Shown: positions 1 to 9,860, numbered from the stretch's first letter. The stretch is DNA of 15,179 nucleotides from Cyclostephanos tholiformis (GCA_036939975.1 JALLPB010000501.1:1-15179), one strand, 5' to 3'. Translations and numbers: made by a program. Notes: generated from the sequence alone by a model not told the origin.

Positions 1-179
1 AGGTCCTACCAGCCACAACCAGAACTGGCCTCTCGCTCTCATTCCCTCAACCTCAATGAAACCTTCACCGAGATCCCATATTTTTCTGTTTGGCGGTTGG
101 CATACTCACATATGGCATTTTCTACAAAAATTTTGGGTGCCAATTGAGGTCAAACGTAATTACTCATAGAGAGCGAACT
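1..179. other. 3' flank of the Arf-GEF gene
   Basis: No gene, RNA or repeat is visible here. It presumably contains the 3' UTR and polyadenylation site of the Arf-GEF gene. A short plus-strand open frame ending near position 57 is too short to support as the tail of another gene. Confidence 0.5.
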
Positions 180-3100
180 TCAGTGGCAAGCAGATTTCTT
201 CCATTCATCGAGTACAGGCTTGCAGTAGCCTATGCTCCCGATTGCAGCCCAAGTAACTGAGCTGATCTCTTGTGTTTCAGATTTGGAGTCATCATCGGCA
301 GTTAAAACACCCATCGCCGCAAGTACCATCACAGCATTGCGGAGGTGTTCAGATGCGAGTTCTTTTGTCGTGCTGAAAAGTTTTGCTCGAGAAACTACCG
401 CATCTGTCGTGTCCAATTTATTTTGCACAAATTCATCCCCTAGAAGCTGCTTCATAATTCCCAGCAAGGAGATCCAGATTCCAAAGAATTCTTGTCTCAC
501 AGAAACAAGTGCTTTGATGTGATGCAAAAAGGGCTTGAACAAAAGAGATATGCAAAGCTCTACTTCAATCATTTTTTCTTCGAGATCACTCTCCACTCCG
601 CGAGGAATCCGCATCAAGTCGGTGATACGCTGGCCCGCAAGAGGTATACAAATATTATTAATGATATTGCATAATCCCTCTATAATTGGAATACTGCTGC
701 TATTTTTGTCGAGCAGGGTGTCCGTCAGTAGAGATATTGCCTGCTGCCTGACACTCTACAGAGAAGGGGGGAACCAACAATGGCTGAGTTCTCGTGCAAA
801 TCAATTAAAACAAAAAAAAGAAACAGGCATTATCACTTCATACCCCATTCCTGCTTTTCTCAGCAGGCTCGCTGATGGCACTTAAGATTGGTAACCAACA
901 ATTAAATAAGTGTTGCGATTCACCATCTTTGGTTGCTATGGAATCCATTCGAGTATGAAGAACTTGCAACAAGTCAAGACCAGCAATACTAAAGAAAAGT
1001 GAGAACGATTTTGGTTAGTGCACGAAAAATCTCATGTATAATATATGAATTTACAACGCAGATGCAGCTTGATATTTTTGAGAGGAACTACTCACCTGAG
1101 TTTTGGACACTGACCCCGTTCCCCCGCCTCAACTAAATACCGCACGGATCTAACAATTTGAGGCCATCTCTCAACTTTCAAAGCATTCTTCAGCTCGGCA
1201 GTATGCAGAATAAGATGAAGTGACCTAAAGGTTTGGAGAGACGGGTCATCTTCAGCAAGGACACCCGCATTTTGGGTATGATCATTCGAGCGCAGACCCC
1301 CACGTGTTGCGCACCACTCAGCAAGTCCCAGAATCCCACTCCAGCCCTCGTCATTGATCTGGGTTAAACAGTCAACATTTTGAACGACGCGCCAGAGCCC
1401 CTCTGCCAAATGTTTATCAAGATTCAACTCTAAAGGCGACCACAAGAGTCCCAATGGGGGATGCAGTAATTTCAATGTTGACAATACTTCATTGGGAATC
1501 ATATTGCGGTTGCTTGTTCGGACACACAATCTTAAAATGCCAGTGACGCACTTCTCAATACCTGAAGTGAGCTTGATAGTCTCTGGCTGGTGATTCTCAT
1601 CACTATGTTCCCTTCTTCTGCTATGCATGTAAGTCAACCGGGAGTTGTAGTGTGCACGAAGAATTGTATCCCAAATTTGACCGAAGCGGTCACGGTTCTT
1701 CAGTGCGATCTCACAGATCAGAATTTCAGCAAATGCCTCTGAGGCAGGACTTAGAGGCAAACCCAGAGGAGCTCCATTGCATTCTGTGCCATGCGTGCTG
1801 CTGCTCGTCATTTTCGACGAATCGCGAATTATCTCAACAAGAGAATTAAGCTGATCACTCAAACCTTCCTCGCTCAAATAACGGCTTGCTGCAATCAGAC
1901 CGTTAAAATCTACCAATTGAGACAAACGTTGTCTGACTCGCGCCCTCGTGGATTTCGAATTATTTTGAGAAACATCTATCCTTTCCAAACCTGTCACTCC
2001 AACGATTTGGCTTTCCAGTGTACTCTCGTATATTAACTGACGTTCGAACGATGCACCAATGGACGAGAATCTCCTTGGACTTTCAGAAGAAAACGGCAAA
2101 TATTCTGGGCTTCTTTCATTTTCCTCGTCGCTCGATGCCAAATCATCCCAGATTATATTAAGTTCTTTTCCGTAAGTGGATCGAGAATTCCCTCCTTCTG
2201 CGACTCTATTTTTCCCTCCCTCCAACGAACCACTCGAACCAAAAACGAAATTCATAAAACTCATCTTTCGGGGTGGACCTTCAACTTCGTTGAATTGATT
2301 CAAGTTCGCCAATCTCCTGCAAAAGTCGAGACGGGCCAGAGGGGACAACATATCAGGATCGCTCTCTTTCAAGATATTGCGCTGTCCCCGTCCACACAAC
2401 AGCTTAAGATCTCTCAACTCGAAGAGCATTGCCCAAACGCACTTCCACCCATCTAATCCAATGAGATCACCGTATTCCTCGGCGATATTGAACGCGACAG
2501 TAAACGCGCTTTGACGCTCAACTGTTTTGATAAAATCATATGCTCTCTCCTCCATCACTCTGTTGTATTCACCAATCAGGCCTGTCATGTAACAAATGTT
2601 TGTAAACATTTCTTGAAAAATATCAGAGCGTCTCAATTTGCTTGCCCCAGAAAACATTTCATATGCCAAGTCAATCCCAAGACGTGCCGCTAAAACGATT
2701 CCTTTTTGGTCAGTGGCAGTGGGGACATCTGCGTGGTAGACACCCACAGGAACTATGCCCCACAGTCCCGAAACGGCTGAAAGAGTCGGCAGCCATACAC
2801 ACTCCAGCAAGAGTTCTTTTTGATCCCTGGCATCCAACCCTCGTGTTTGAATGTGGGATCGGAAAGAAGCTGCGCCTCTCATGACATCCTTCCAGCGCTC
2901 GACGGTCATAGATCCATCAGCCCCCTCTCCCAAAGTTCTGATCTGCTCATCTTTTATATTCCTGATTAGCATAACAAGTCAGTCGTCAATGTAGAACAGC
3001 ATTTGTGTCGAAAGCATGACAACACGAATAGTCAGAAAGTATTCTTAACCATACCTGTAAATCCCTTCTAGGTACTCTTCAGGCAGATCTCTATCGCTGA

Positions 3101-6100
3101 TGTCTTTGCCATAATTTTTGTTGTTCCGAATAAAGTCAGCGAGCTTCATCCTACGATTAGGTTTGATGTTCTCGTTGTGAAGGTCTGTATTCAAGATGAT
3201 AATGCTGAATGAAAGTAAATATGCTAAGAAATGAGCAGTGTCATAGGACACGGATAAATTGGGTGTGAGATTTGTCAAATATTAGCCCTTGAATAGATAT
3301 GCATGAAATACGGAAGCGGTAGCACACTCTGTGTACTGACCAGTATCACTCGCACGCTTCTCATCAGCCGGGAATAACTTCAGCGAGCCTCTAATGGATT
3401 CCTCGCATTCACAGGCAATACTCTCGGCAAACGCCTGTAAAATGCGATCAATCATTTGCGCTTCACCGGGTAATCGAAATGAGGATAGGAACATGCGTAG
3501 CCCGTCTAACACCGTCTGATGCTCAAATTTAAATGATGAGCAGAATGCGGTCAGGAGCTCCTTGTGAAACCAATCCTGTTCCCAGACAGGGGTGTTCTCA
3601 TCGGTATCTTTTGATGATTTTCCAACTTCGCCAAGGTATTGTCCAATGGCGGACTTGTTCAAGCCAACCACGAGACCATTACGTAAAAAATTAGCTACGC
3701 TTTGGGGGTCGGGTGGATTCGGGAGCATTCCGTTCTCCGCCAAGTATTTTAGACCCATCCGCGGCTTTTCGTTGAATAAACGCGCAGCGTGGTGAAGAAT
3801 GCGCTTGCTATTCTTGGTCTTCCGCAGAGATGATGTTGATTGCGAAATTTCGCTCACTAAGGATTCCACCGAATTAAAGAAACATCGCATGCATCCAATT
3901 AAAGCTTCAAATGCATCGATTGATAAGAGTTAGCTGAAGAAAGTCAGAAGATAGGTAATCATTCCACTTACCCTCGAAGCAGAGTTCTTTCAAATGGTCT
4001 GGCACAGATCGATGCCGTGCAACAATCATGGGGGATAGTTTGGATTCTGAGTCACTGGAACGAGGGGTGGACGCTGTCGTCGTCGCAGCCTTGCTAGACG
4101 CGGATGGCAAATAGGGCGCACCCTCTTCATCCACCAAGCCACCGCAGCATCTACAGAGCTCTGCGAGCAATCCAGAAGCCACGTCTGACTCTGTCATGGA
4201 ACAATCGTACGTCCAAAACAATTCGTCAATCGTACTCAGCGATTTGCTTGCTACACCACCAGCATTTCCAGTGCTCAAGCAGAGTACATCGACTAAATTT
4301 TCTAGTATCACCTCCACCTGCATGTCGAAAATAACATTGGCCTGATATTCTATCCCATCTGTCGGCAGTGACCGGCGTCGCAACAAAGATAATGCACGTT
4401 GATAAAATCCACTGAATACACTCTCGAACTGCAAAGTCAAGAAGGGACGCAAATTTGCTAGGCTCCACATGAGAGAAAAGGTGGCGCATACTTGAGAGAG
4501 CAACTCGAGTGAGATGGTAGATTGGCCGTCGCCAAGAACGTCAGTTCCAGAGGACGGTGGAAATGATAAGTTCGAGGAAAGAATCGAATCGTGTTGAGCC
4601 AACGGTGCTTGACCTATTCTCAGCAGCGCAAGACAGAGGTCATCTCCAATAAACTTAAGTAGTACCTCATCCTCTTTCGTATTGACGGATGACTGATGTG
4701 CAGAGAGAGAGCTCGGAACATTGCCCTCGGGGGAGACAGCAGCATTTGAACCCCAACCTGTTCTAAGGCAGCATTGAATCAACCTCAGACACAACGTCCT
4801 GCCTTCATCCCCCACGCTTTCATCTCCCATCATAATATTATTCCACTTATCGCCACCATCACCACAAGAATTAGCGTTGCGCAAAGTTAGTGTTTCGATC
4901 AAGAACTTCAAGATTTTTCTAGCCCCACTCGAATGCCTGCTCGACATCCTACTGCTCAAACTGCTGCTCATATTGTTTTTCAGTGTGAGCTGAGCATCGT
5001 CCCCCCCAAATACGACGTGTATGATTCGCATTAGGATTTGTTCGAAGTGGAAACTGAGAGCAGGAGAGTGATGACCACCGCCATCGCGGACGAACGTGTG
5101 TCGGGTAATGAACACGACTTGAAAGGCCTCTAAGACCACAGACGACGGCAGGCGTTGGACGCTGACTACTGATTGTGCTGAGATTTTGTGTTGCTTGTCC
5201 TGATCATTCGCTACCTTTTCAGGTGCTTCGAAGCTCGTTTTCGACGTCCCATCGTCCAGTTGCGATTGTTGCACTTTTCGCTCCCTCACTGTCAAATAAA
5301 CCTGTCTCAATAACGCGGCCTCAGCAGCACGTGCACCTGCAGCATCCAATTCAACCAACAACTTTAATAAATCTGCGATTGCCATTTCAACAGCCTCGTC
5401 GGCACCAGCGTCAGTCTGTTCGAATCGACAAGCGAGTACCCCGCGAGCTATCGGTTCCAATGATGTTTCGTGAACGATATGTGCCGGTGTACTCGTCTGC
5501 TGTTGACTGCCGACCTGGCCTTCGTTAGCCGTCTCAAAACTTCTATGATGACCACCATTATCACTAACATTATTGCCGCTGGTATTGTTAGCGCACCTAG
5601 TAATCTGCATAATGCTCCCCCGCTCCAGCAGTCTATGCAACGCACGCAATGCCACGAGTGTGTGTGGACCAGCAGCGCGTGGATCGACAACTACGGCGAG
5701 GAAGGGTGCGGCATATGGACCTGGATCGAGTAATCGTTGCTGTTTTTCCTGCAGAGGCCGCAAGGGCTGATTATGATTTGGTAGAAATGGCAACGACAGT
5801 GCGGGGACAGATGAGAAGCCTGTAGATATGGTAGTGTCACGACAGGACGGTGGGACGGAGTGTGGGGTGGGGGGCGAGGCTGGAGGAATTGCTTGGTGGT
5901 GTTGTTCCTCGAGAGCTGGTTCGTTATTGGCGGCTTCGTCGGCAGAGACAGTTATGTTGTCATGGTCGTGTACGTAAGCTGAGTCGACGGCAGCGTGAGG
6001 GAGCGATACTTGCGTTGTAGCGCTATCGCGTGTAGTATACGACGCAGCAGCAGCAGCAGATTCAGGGGCTCCAAATTTGGGATTTGAGTTTGAATAATAT

Positions 6101-6327
6101 TCTCCGCCTGCATTTTCCACTCCACCTCCCACTACAGTCGCATCCAAGAATCGTCCACGAACCAACGAACGCAATTCGCGCAAACCCAATGCCAATTCGC
6201 CACGTGCGATATACGGAGGTCCTCCCATTAGGGAACCCAAGAGTAATCGGGCCTCCTCGTTTATGTGACGTGCTGCATCATGGACGGATGGACGCGGTGT
6301 GTTGGGTGGGAAGGATGCGATTTTCAT
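180..6327 (-). CDS. Large Arf guanine-nucleotide exchange factor, GBF1/GNOM class (six exons, 1891 aa)
   Basis: Exons read downward: 6327-3972, 3904-3341, 3223-3055, 2961-1096, 988-844 and 755-180 (stop TGA 182-180). Together they give 5676 nt with phase matching at every join. The protein should load GTP onto Arf GTPases at Golgi/early secretory membranes, as this family does. Order: N-terminal DCB elements (about 1-50, then about 205-330, with YAAPFL at 205-210 and a CRFEQTD segment), a Ser/Pro/Gln-rich insert between them, HUS box LFWTYDC (703-709), Sec7 (about 814-1025), then HDS regions to the end, including WLPIL in exon 5. Sec7 shows FRLPGEAQ (928-935) with the expected catalytic Glu at 933, and LNTDLHN (984-990). 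No PH domain is evident, which fits the GBF1/GNOM class rather than cytohesins. Length is close to human GBF1. The first in-frame ATG is at 6327; the open frame continues upstream without an ATG. The HUS Asn is replaced by Thr. Confidence 0.93.
756..843 (-). other. Intron 5 of the Arf-GEF gene (88 nt, phase 0)
   Basis: The donor is GTATGA at 843-838 and the acceptor TTCTCTGTAG ends at 756, after a T-rich tract. The phase-0 join gives SRNG-SVRQQAISLL, a plausible helical repeat of the C-terminal HDS region. Confidence 0.86.
989..1095 (-). other. Intron 4 of the Arf-GEF gene (107 nt, phase 2)
   Basis: The donor is GTGAGT at 1095-1090. The acceptor TTTCTTTAG ends at 989, with a CTAAC motif about 30 nt upstream. 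The split codon is AG|T (Ser), and the frame continues into exon 5. Confidence 0.87.
2962..3054 (-). other. Intron 3 of the Arf-GEF gene (93 nt, phase 2)
   Basis: The donor is GTATGG at 3054-3049 and the acceptor is AATCAG ending at 2962. The split codon AG|G encodes Arg 1030. The join gives EGIYR-NIKDEQIR, followed by MTVERWKDVM, the segment expected just after Sec7 in GBF1/GNOM proteins. Confidence 0.88.
3224..3340 (-). other. Intron 2 of the Arf-GEF gene (117 nt, phase 1), inside Sec7
   Basis: The donor is GTCAGT at 3340-3335 and the acceptor TTCTTAG ends at 3224. Joining GAT ACT G to CA TAT rebuilds DTAYLLSFSIIILNTDLHN, an excellent match to the conserved Sec7 helix. Reading without splicing hits a stop at 3282-3284. 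Confidence 0.88.
3905..3971 (-). other. Intron 1 of the Arf-GEF gene (67 nt, phase 1)
   Basis: The donor is GTAAGT at 3971-3966. The acceptor AG is at 3906-3905, about 20 nt after a CTAAC branch-point-like motif. The join gives a continuous CFE-A-LIGCMRCFF reading. A stronger-looking TTCTTCAG acceptor ends at 3934, but using it frameshifts into a stop. Confidence 0.8.
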
Positions 6328-6468
6328 TGCTGTGAAGAAGTGTCGGTACAATACGATGAGAACCAGCGTAATAAAGGCGGGCGGACGGGGGTCGGGTAAG
6401 TAAGCTTAGGTACTAATATTGTACGTACTCCACACATTTCCGTCCTTGTTGTCTCTTTTCATATCACC
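6328..6468. promoter_or_regulatory. Shared intergenic region between divergent Arf-GEF and Atg6 start codons
   Basis: Only 141 bp separate the two ATGs, so both 5' UTRs and core promoters must overlap or be very short. The Arf-GEF-proximal half is G-rich on the plus strand (a GGCGGGCGGACGGGG-type stretch near 6376-6390). The Atg6-proximal half is T/C-rich and ends CACCATGG, a favourable start context. No clear TATA box is visible. A bidirectional promoter is inferred from geometry only. Confidence 0.6.
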
Positions 6469-8043
6469 ATGGCAACAACCAAAAAATCCAAGGATGCCTC
6501 TGCTGCTTGCTATATTTGCACGGCGGCGTTTGCATGCGAAGGAACTGTGGACCATACCACATCCACCTCGCACCCGTCAAGACGATACCCTACGACGGCA
6601 TATCCAAGATTAAGACTCGACGCCTCCTTTGTCGATATTTCATACTCTCACTACCACCCTCCATCCGATTTGGAAGGAAATATCGTTTTTGATCATGCTC
6701 CTGAAAGCTTACTCAATACAACTCGGAAAGATATCATAAATGGTGCCGATATATATGAAGCCAGCCGTAGAATGGACTTATTTTTGGAATCCGCACTGAA
6801 TATTCTATCAGTGGAGTCGAACGGGATGGAGGGGGAGATTGGCGATCGAAAATATTTTTGCCTAGCATGTCTTGAGCGGTGAGCATGATTGTCGAGTTCC
6901 TCTTTAATGTTTTATGATGCGATTCAACCAATCCATGTATTCAACGCACTCTTTAAAGTATTGGCCTTGCTGTTGAAGCATGTTCAGAACAGTTCGATGA
7001 AGAGTGCATTGCCTTTGAAAAAGCGGCATCGTCGGAAGAGGAGCGAACCTCACTGCTCTTCAATGTTTTATCTGCAAATGCTACGGATGATTTAGGCTTA
7101 CATGACATTCATGGCGAAGGAGAAGTTGTTGCAATTCATCGGTAAGCACACATTGCTAGCTTTTCACTGCTGCAAATAATTTTACCTGAGTGCCTCATCA
7201 ATAAATAATGCTAGTGCAATCGAGTCATTCCAATATGAATTAACAACTTTGGTAAATGCCTGCGATGAACAACGGAAGGAACTCATCATTCTTCAAAACC
7301 TGATGCAAGACCAGCTCGATCGGTCTATTGCCATAACTGACCAAGAGGACAATGTTCACCATGATTTGAACTCATTGGAAATCGAGGCTCGCAATTTCTT
7401 AGAGGAATCAAACCTTGTCAGCAACAGTTGTTCTGCCGTAGAAAGCGAACTTGATGCCATATCTCGTGTCAGACTCATGTCAATTCCATTCAAAATCCGG
7501 ATAAATGATTTCGATGACAAATTAAGTGGTCGGGGGTACCCAACAATCAATAATCTTCGGCTTGCATACCGTATCAACAAGAAGGCGGGCCTTTGCCATG
7601 ATGAGATAAATGCTGCATTTGTTAATTCGGCACACCTGTTGGCATTTACTCTTGAATTGTACCCGAGTCTCAATGCTTCCAACATTATTCGAATAATACC
7701 AATCCATCCATGTGCGAAGATTTTAGTCAACCTTCCTGATGAGCAAAGTGTTCATAATCTTGGATTCGATAGTATCAACAGTATGGGATTGTCACATGTG
7801 CCTACGCGATCTATTGCGTTGTTTCTTGTCCTTTTGAGCCAATTAAGTTCTCATATTCTTTCATTGAAGAACCAGATATTGATAGCCGAGCCTCCATTTC
7901 ATATGACAGAATGCTCAATTGACAGCGTGGACGTGACAAAGCTAACAGATTCGAACGTTGTCGCGTGGTCATCGGTTGTATTTTGCATCGCCGCCAATTT
8001 GCGCTGGCTATCTAAACAAGAAATGGGGTGGTCTTTTGTCTGA
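6469..8043 (+). CDS. ATG6: Beclin-1/Atg6-like autophagy protein (three exons, 473 aa)
   Basis: Exons are 6469-6878, 6959-7141 and 7215-8043 (stop TGA 8041-8043), 1422 nt in all, with phase 2 at both joins. Family members are a regulatory subunit of the Vps34 class III PI3-kinase complex, needed for autophagosome formation and endosomal sorting. Two CxxC pairs (CYIC 14-17, CLAC 131-134) lie at nearly the spacing of the human Beclin-1 cysteine pairs, with an RLRLDASF segment after the first, as in the family. Residues about 138-280 are Glu/Leu/Gln-rich, consistent with the coiled coil. The BARA domain (about 285-473) carries TINNLRL (308-314) and DEINAA (327-332), its signature stretches. The ATG sits in a CACCATGG context. 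The usual aromatic-finger triplet near the BARA tip is not visible. Similarity outside the signature stretches is modest, but the combined pattern is specific. Confidence 0.88.
6879..6958 (+). other. Intron 1 of the Atg6 gene (80 nt, phase 2)
   Basis: The donor is GTGAGC at 6879 and the acceptor AAAG ends at 6958. The split Arg codon CG|T keeps frame and leads into the coiled-coil segment, whereas unspliced reading stops at 6880-6882. The acceptor lacks a strong pyrimidine tract, so a nearby alternative cannot be excluded. Confidence 0.72.
7142..7214 (+). other. Intron 2 of the Atg6 gene (73 nt, phase 2)
   Basis: The donor is GTAAGC at 7142 and the acceptor GCTAG ends at 7214. The split Arg codon CG|T joins AIH-R-AIESFQYEL in frame with exon 3. 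Confidence 0.83.
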
Positions 8044-8156
8044 GACATAATTTCAGTCTCTATTAAATAGGGTAGCCACATGTTGACATCTGTTGTCTGT
8101 GCATAGAATTTTTTTGGGATAAACTGCAAAATACCATGATATATGGCCTCAATAAC
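8044..8156. other. 3' flank of the Atg6 gene
   Basis: This is AT-rich sequence with no gene visible. It presumably holds the Atg6 3' UTR and marks the transition into the CpG-poor repeat-derived half of the window. Confidence 0.4.
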
Positions 8157-8294
8157 AATCTAATATCGAATCTGTATTAGATTTAATCCAGTAAAATCGA
8201 AGCCAGATGACCTTGTAATCATCTAACATTGAAGTTATATGAGCACAAAATCATCTAGCTTTGATTTTAGATTAATATGAGGTCATCTAGCTTC
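8157..8294. repeat. Cluster of nested inverted repeats
   Basis: AATCTAATA (8157-8165) is inverted as TATTAGATT (8175-8183). A block at 8192-8210 is inverted at 8251-8269 with 17 of 19 positions matching. GAAGCCAGATGACC (8199-8212) is inverted at 8281-8294 with 13 of 14 matching. One unit is thus present once forward and twice reversed, giving mutually exclusive foldbacks. It could be a small MITE-like element; no target-site duplication was identified. Confidence 0.6.
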
Positions 8295-8399
8295 TAATCT
8301 ACCGATATTCAATATTAGCTGCGACAGATTTGGCAGGCAAAACCATTGGTATGAACTCAATCCTGAAGTAGTTGTGAATTATATTCATATTCAGTGCAC

Positions 8400-9860
8400 T
8401 GGTGAGTGGTGGGCTTAGGCTATCGGGTGTGATGACCATAGTGCCTGCCATGATGGACATGTCTAAGTCCAACCAGTGAAGGAAGTGTAATGGTCTGGCA
8501 CCTTCCAGAATTCAGAATGGAAGCAGAAATCAAGGATGTTGGTAGTGGCAGATAAGCCAAGGTATGGATTGTTTCCAAAGTCATTGTCTTAACACCCAAA
8601 TGACACTCCAAATTTGGCATTATTGAAATTAGTCAAAACAAAAAATTGGAAACAGCATGGCGGCATGCTCAATGGGGTGTGAATATAAAACTTCTCTACA
8701 CAGTTGTTTCAGTTGAGTTGTTTACCCTGACAAACATTGTATTACTACCAATAATTGAGTTGCCGAATCTACTGAAATCCAATTTGGTGGATGATATAAC
8801 CCAGCCTTTTTTGGAGAGGTCAGACACAATGCGAGAGACACTGTGCCCATCATGATCAGGGTGGACAAATGCCACAAACAGAGATAACAATCATATTATG
8901 TGCAGCTGTGTGACAATTGATGTCTGGAGGGACTAGAGGATAGTTGTTGGCTCACTTGATTGGAATTTGTGTGAGTGGATCATATAGCCATCAATTGGTG
9001 ATTAATCTCCACATCCACAGCCTCAGCAGATGTGAGCCAGCAGCACATTTTGCACTTGAAAAGGATGCAAGGGCAGTTTGTAAATTCTGTTAAAAGGGCA
9101 TGCCTTTACATGAATGGGTTGCACACTAGGTTGACATGGAACGGGAGATTTCAATTTGAGGTACATGAAGCAATGTGTCTTGAGTTAAATGAGTAAATTG
9201 ATGAAATGAACTCCATTACTGGCCATGTATTGGGCGACAAGCGCCAGTGACACATTGTCATTGTTTGGTTGATAGCCGAATCTGAGTGATGAGAAATCTG
9301 TCTGAAGAATAGTAAGTTTCTTGTGGTCATATCTGCAGAGGCATGGGATGTGCAGGATGCATTTTTGTATGTCCTCAAATGTGGCAGTGGTGGGCAAATC
9401 CCATAAGTTGCTGATGCAAGAAGTTTACTTGTGCTTCATGATTTCCTAGGGCAGTTTTGCTCTGACTTCAAAAAGGGGTATGAATACAATGTAGAATTGG
9501 AGGAAGCCTATGAAGCTCATGACATCATGAACAAGCTCAGGTTTAGGCCAATGTTCTAAAGCTGGTGTTTTGACATAGCCAGATGGTTGCCGTCAGGGGA
9601 GACATTGATGCCAACTAAATCATTTCAGGAAGAAGTGTGAGACATTATGCTTTGCAAATTCGAAGCTGGCATTCCATGTATTGGAGGGCCGTGTCAATTG
9701 AGTTTGCCCATTGAATATGTCATCTAAAATCACGTTTGTATTGGTATCATCATTCACATTGATGCCAGAGGATTTTGCAAGGTTTTTCCGGGTGCTGTCA
9801 AGGTCATGAATCATCTGAAAAAAATTATTTTTACGTTGGAAAAAGTATAAAAAAGTGTAA
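8400..9860 (-). pseudogene. Decayed Ty3/gypsy-like retrotransposon pol fragment
   Basis: Read on the minus strand, several frames give recognisable pieces of a Ty3-type polyprotein in the correct order. First comes the end of reverse transcriptase (ECQLRICKA near 9680, then GINVSPDGN). Next is the connection segment SFIGFLQFYIVFIPLFEVR (about 9545-9485), matching the family's F-x-GF-x-QFY-x-x-FIP pattern. An RNase H-like start follows (CRYDHKKLTILQTDFS, about 9340-9290), and further down FVHPDHDGHSVSRIVSDL (about 8870-8815). Stops, frameshifts and deletions interrupt it throughout, so no functional polyprotein remains. No LTRs, gag or intact integrase were identified. The family assignment rests on motif recognition; the 8400-8620 end is least certain. 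Confidence 0.65.

Noticed and set aside
1..57. Plus-strand open frame at the window edge as the tail of a neighbouring gene
   Set aside because: Fewer than 20 codons with no recognisable motif; cannot be supported.
5175..5528. 117-codon open frame antisense to Arf-GEF exon 1
   Set aside because: It is a shadow of a long coding exon with no recognisable domain; the minus-strand reading is clearly the real one.
6327..6351. Longer Arf-GEF start eight codons upstream
   Set aside because: The codon at 6351-6349 is TTG, not ATG. The open frame extends further upstream without any ATG, so the ATG at 6327 is the first credible start.
7356..7730. 124-codon minus-strand frame inside Atg6 exon 3
   Set aside because: It is antisense to conserved BARA sequence and has no recognisable features.
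7249..8043. Atg6 exon 3 as a separate gene starting at 7249
   Set aside because: That codon is TTG. The frame is open upstream to a good acceptor at 7214, and the segment completes the Beclin architecture of exons 1 and 2.
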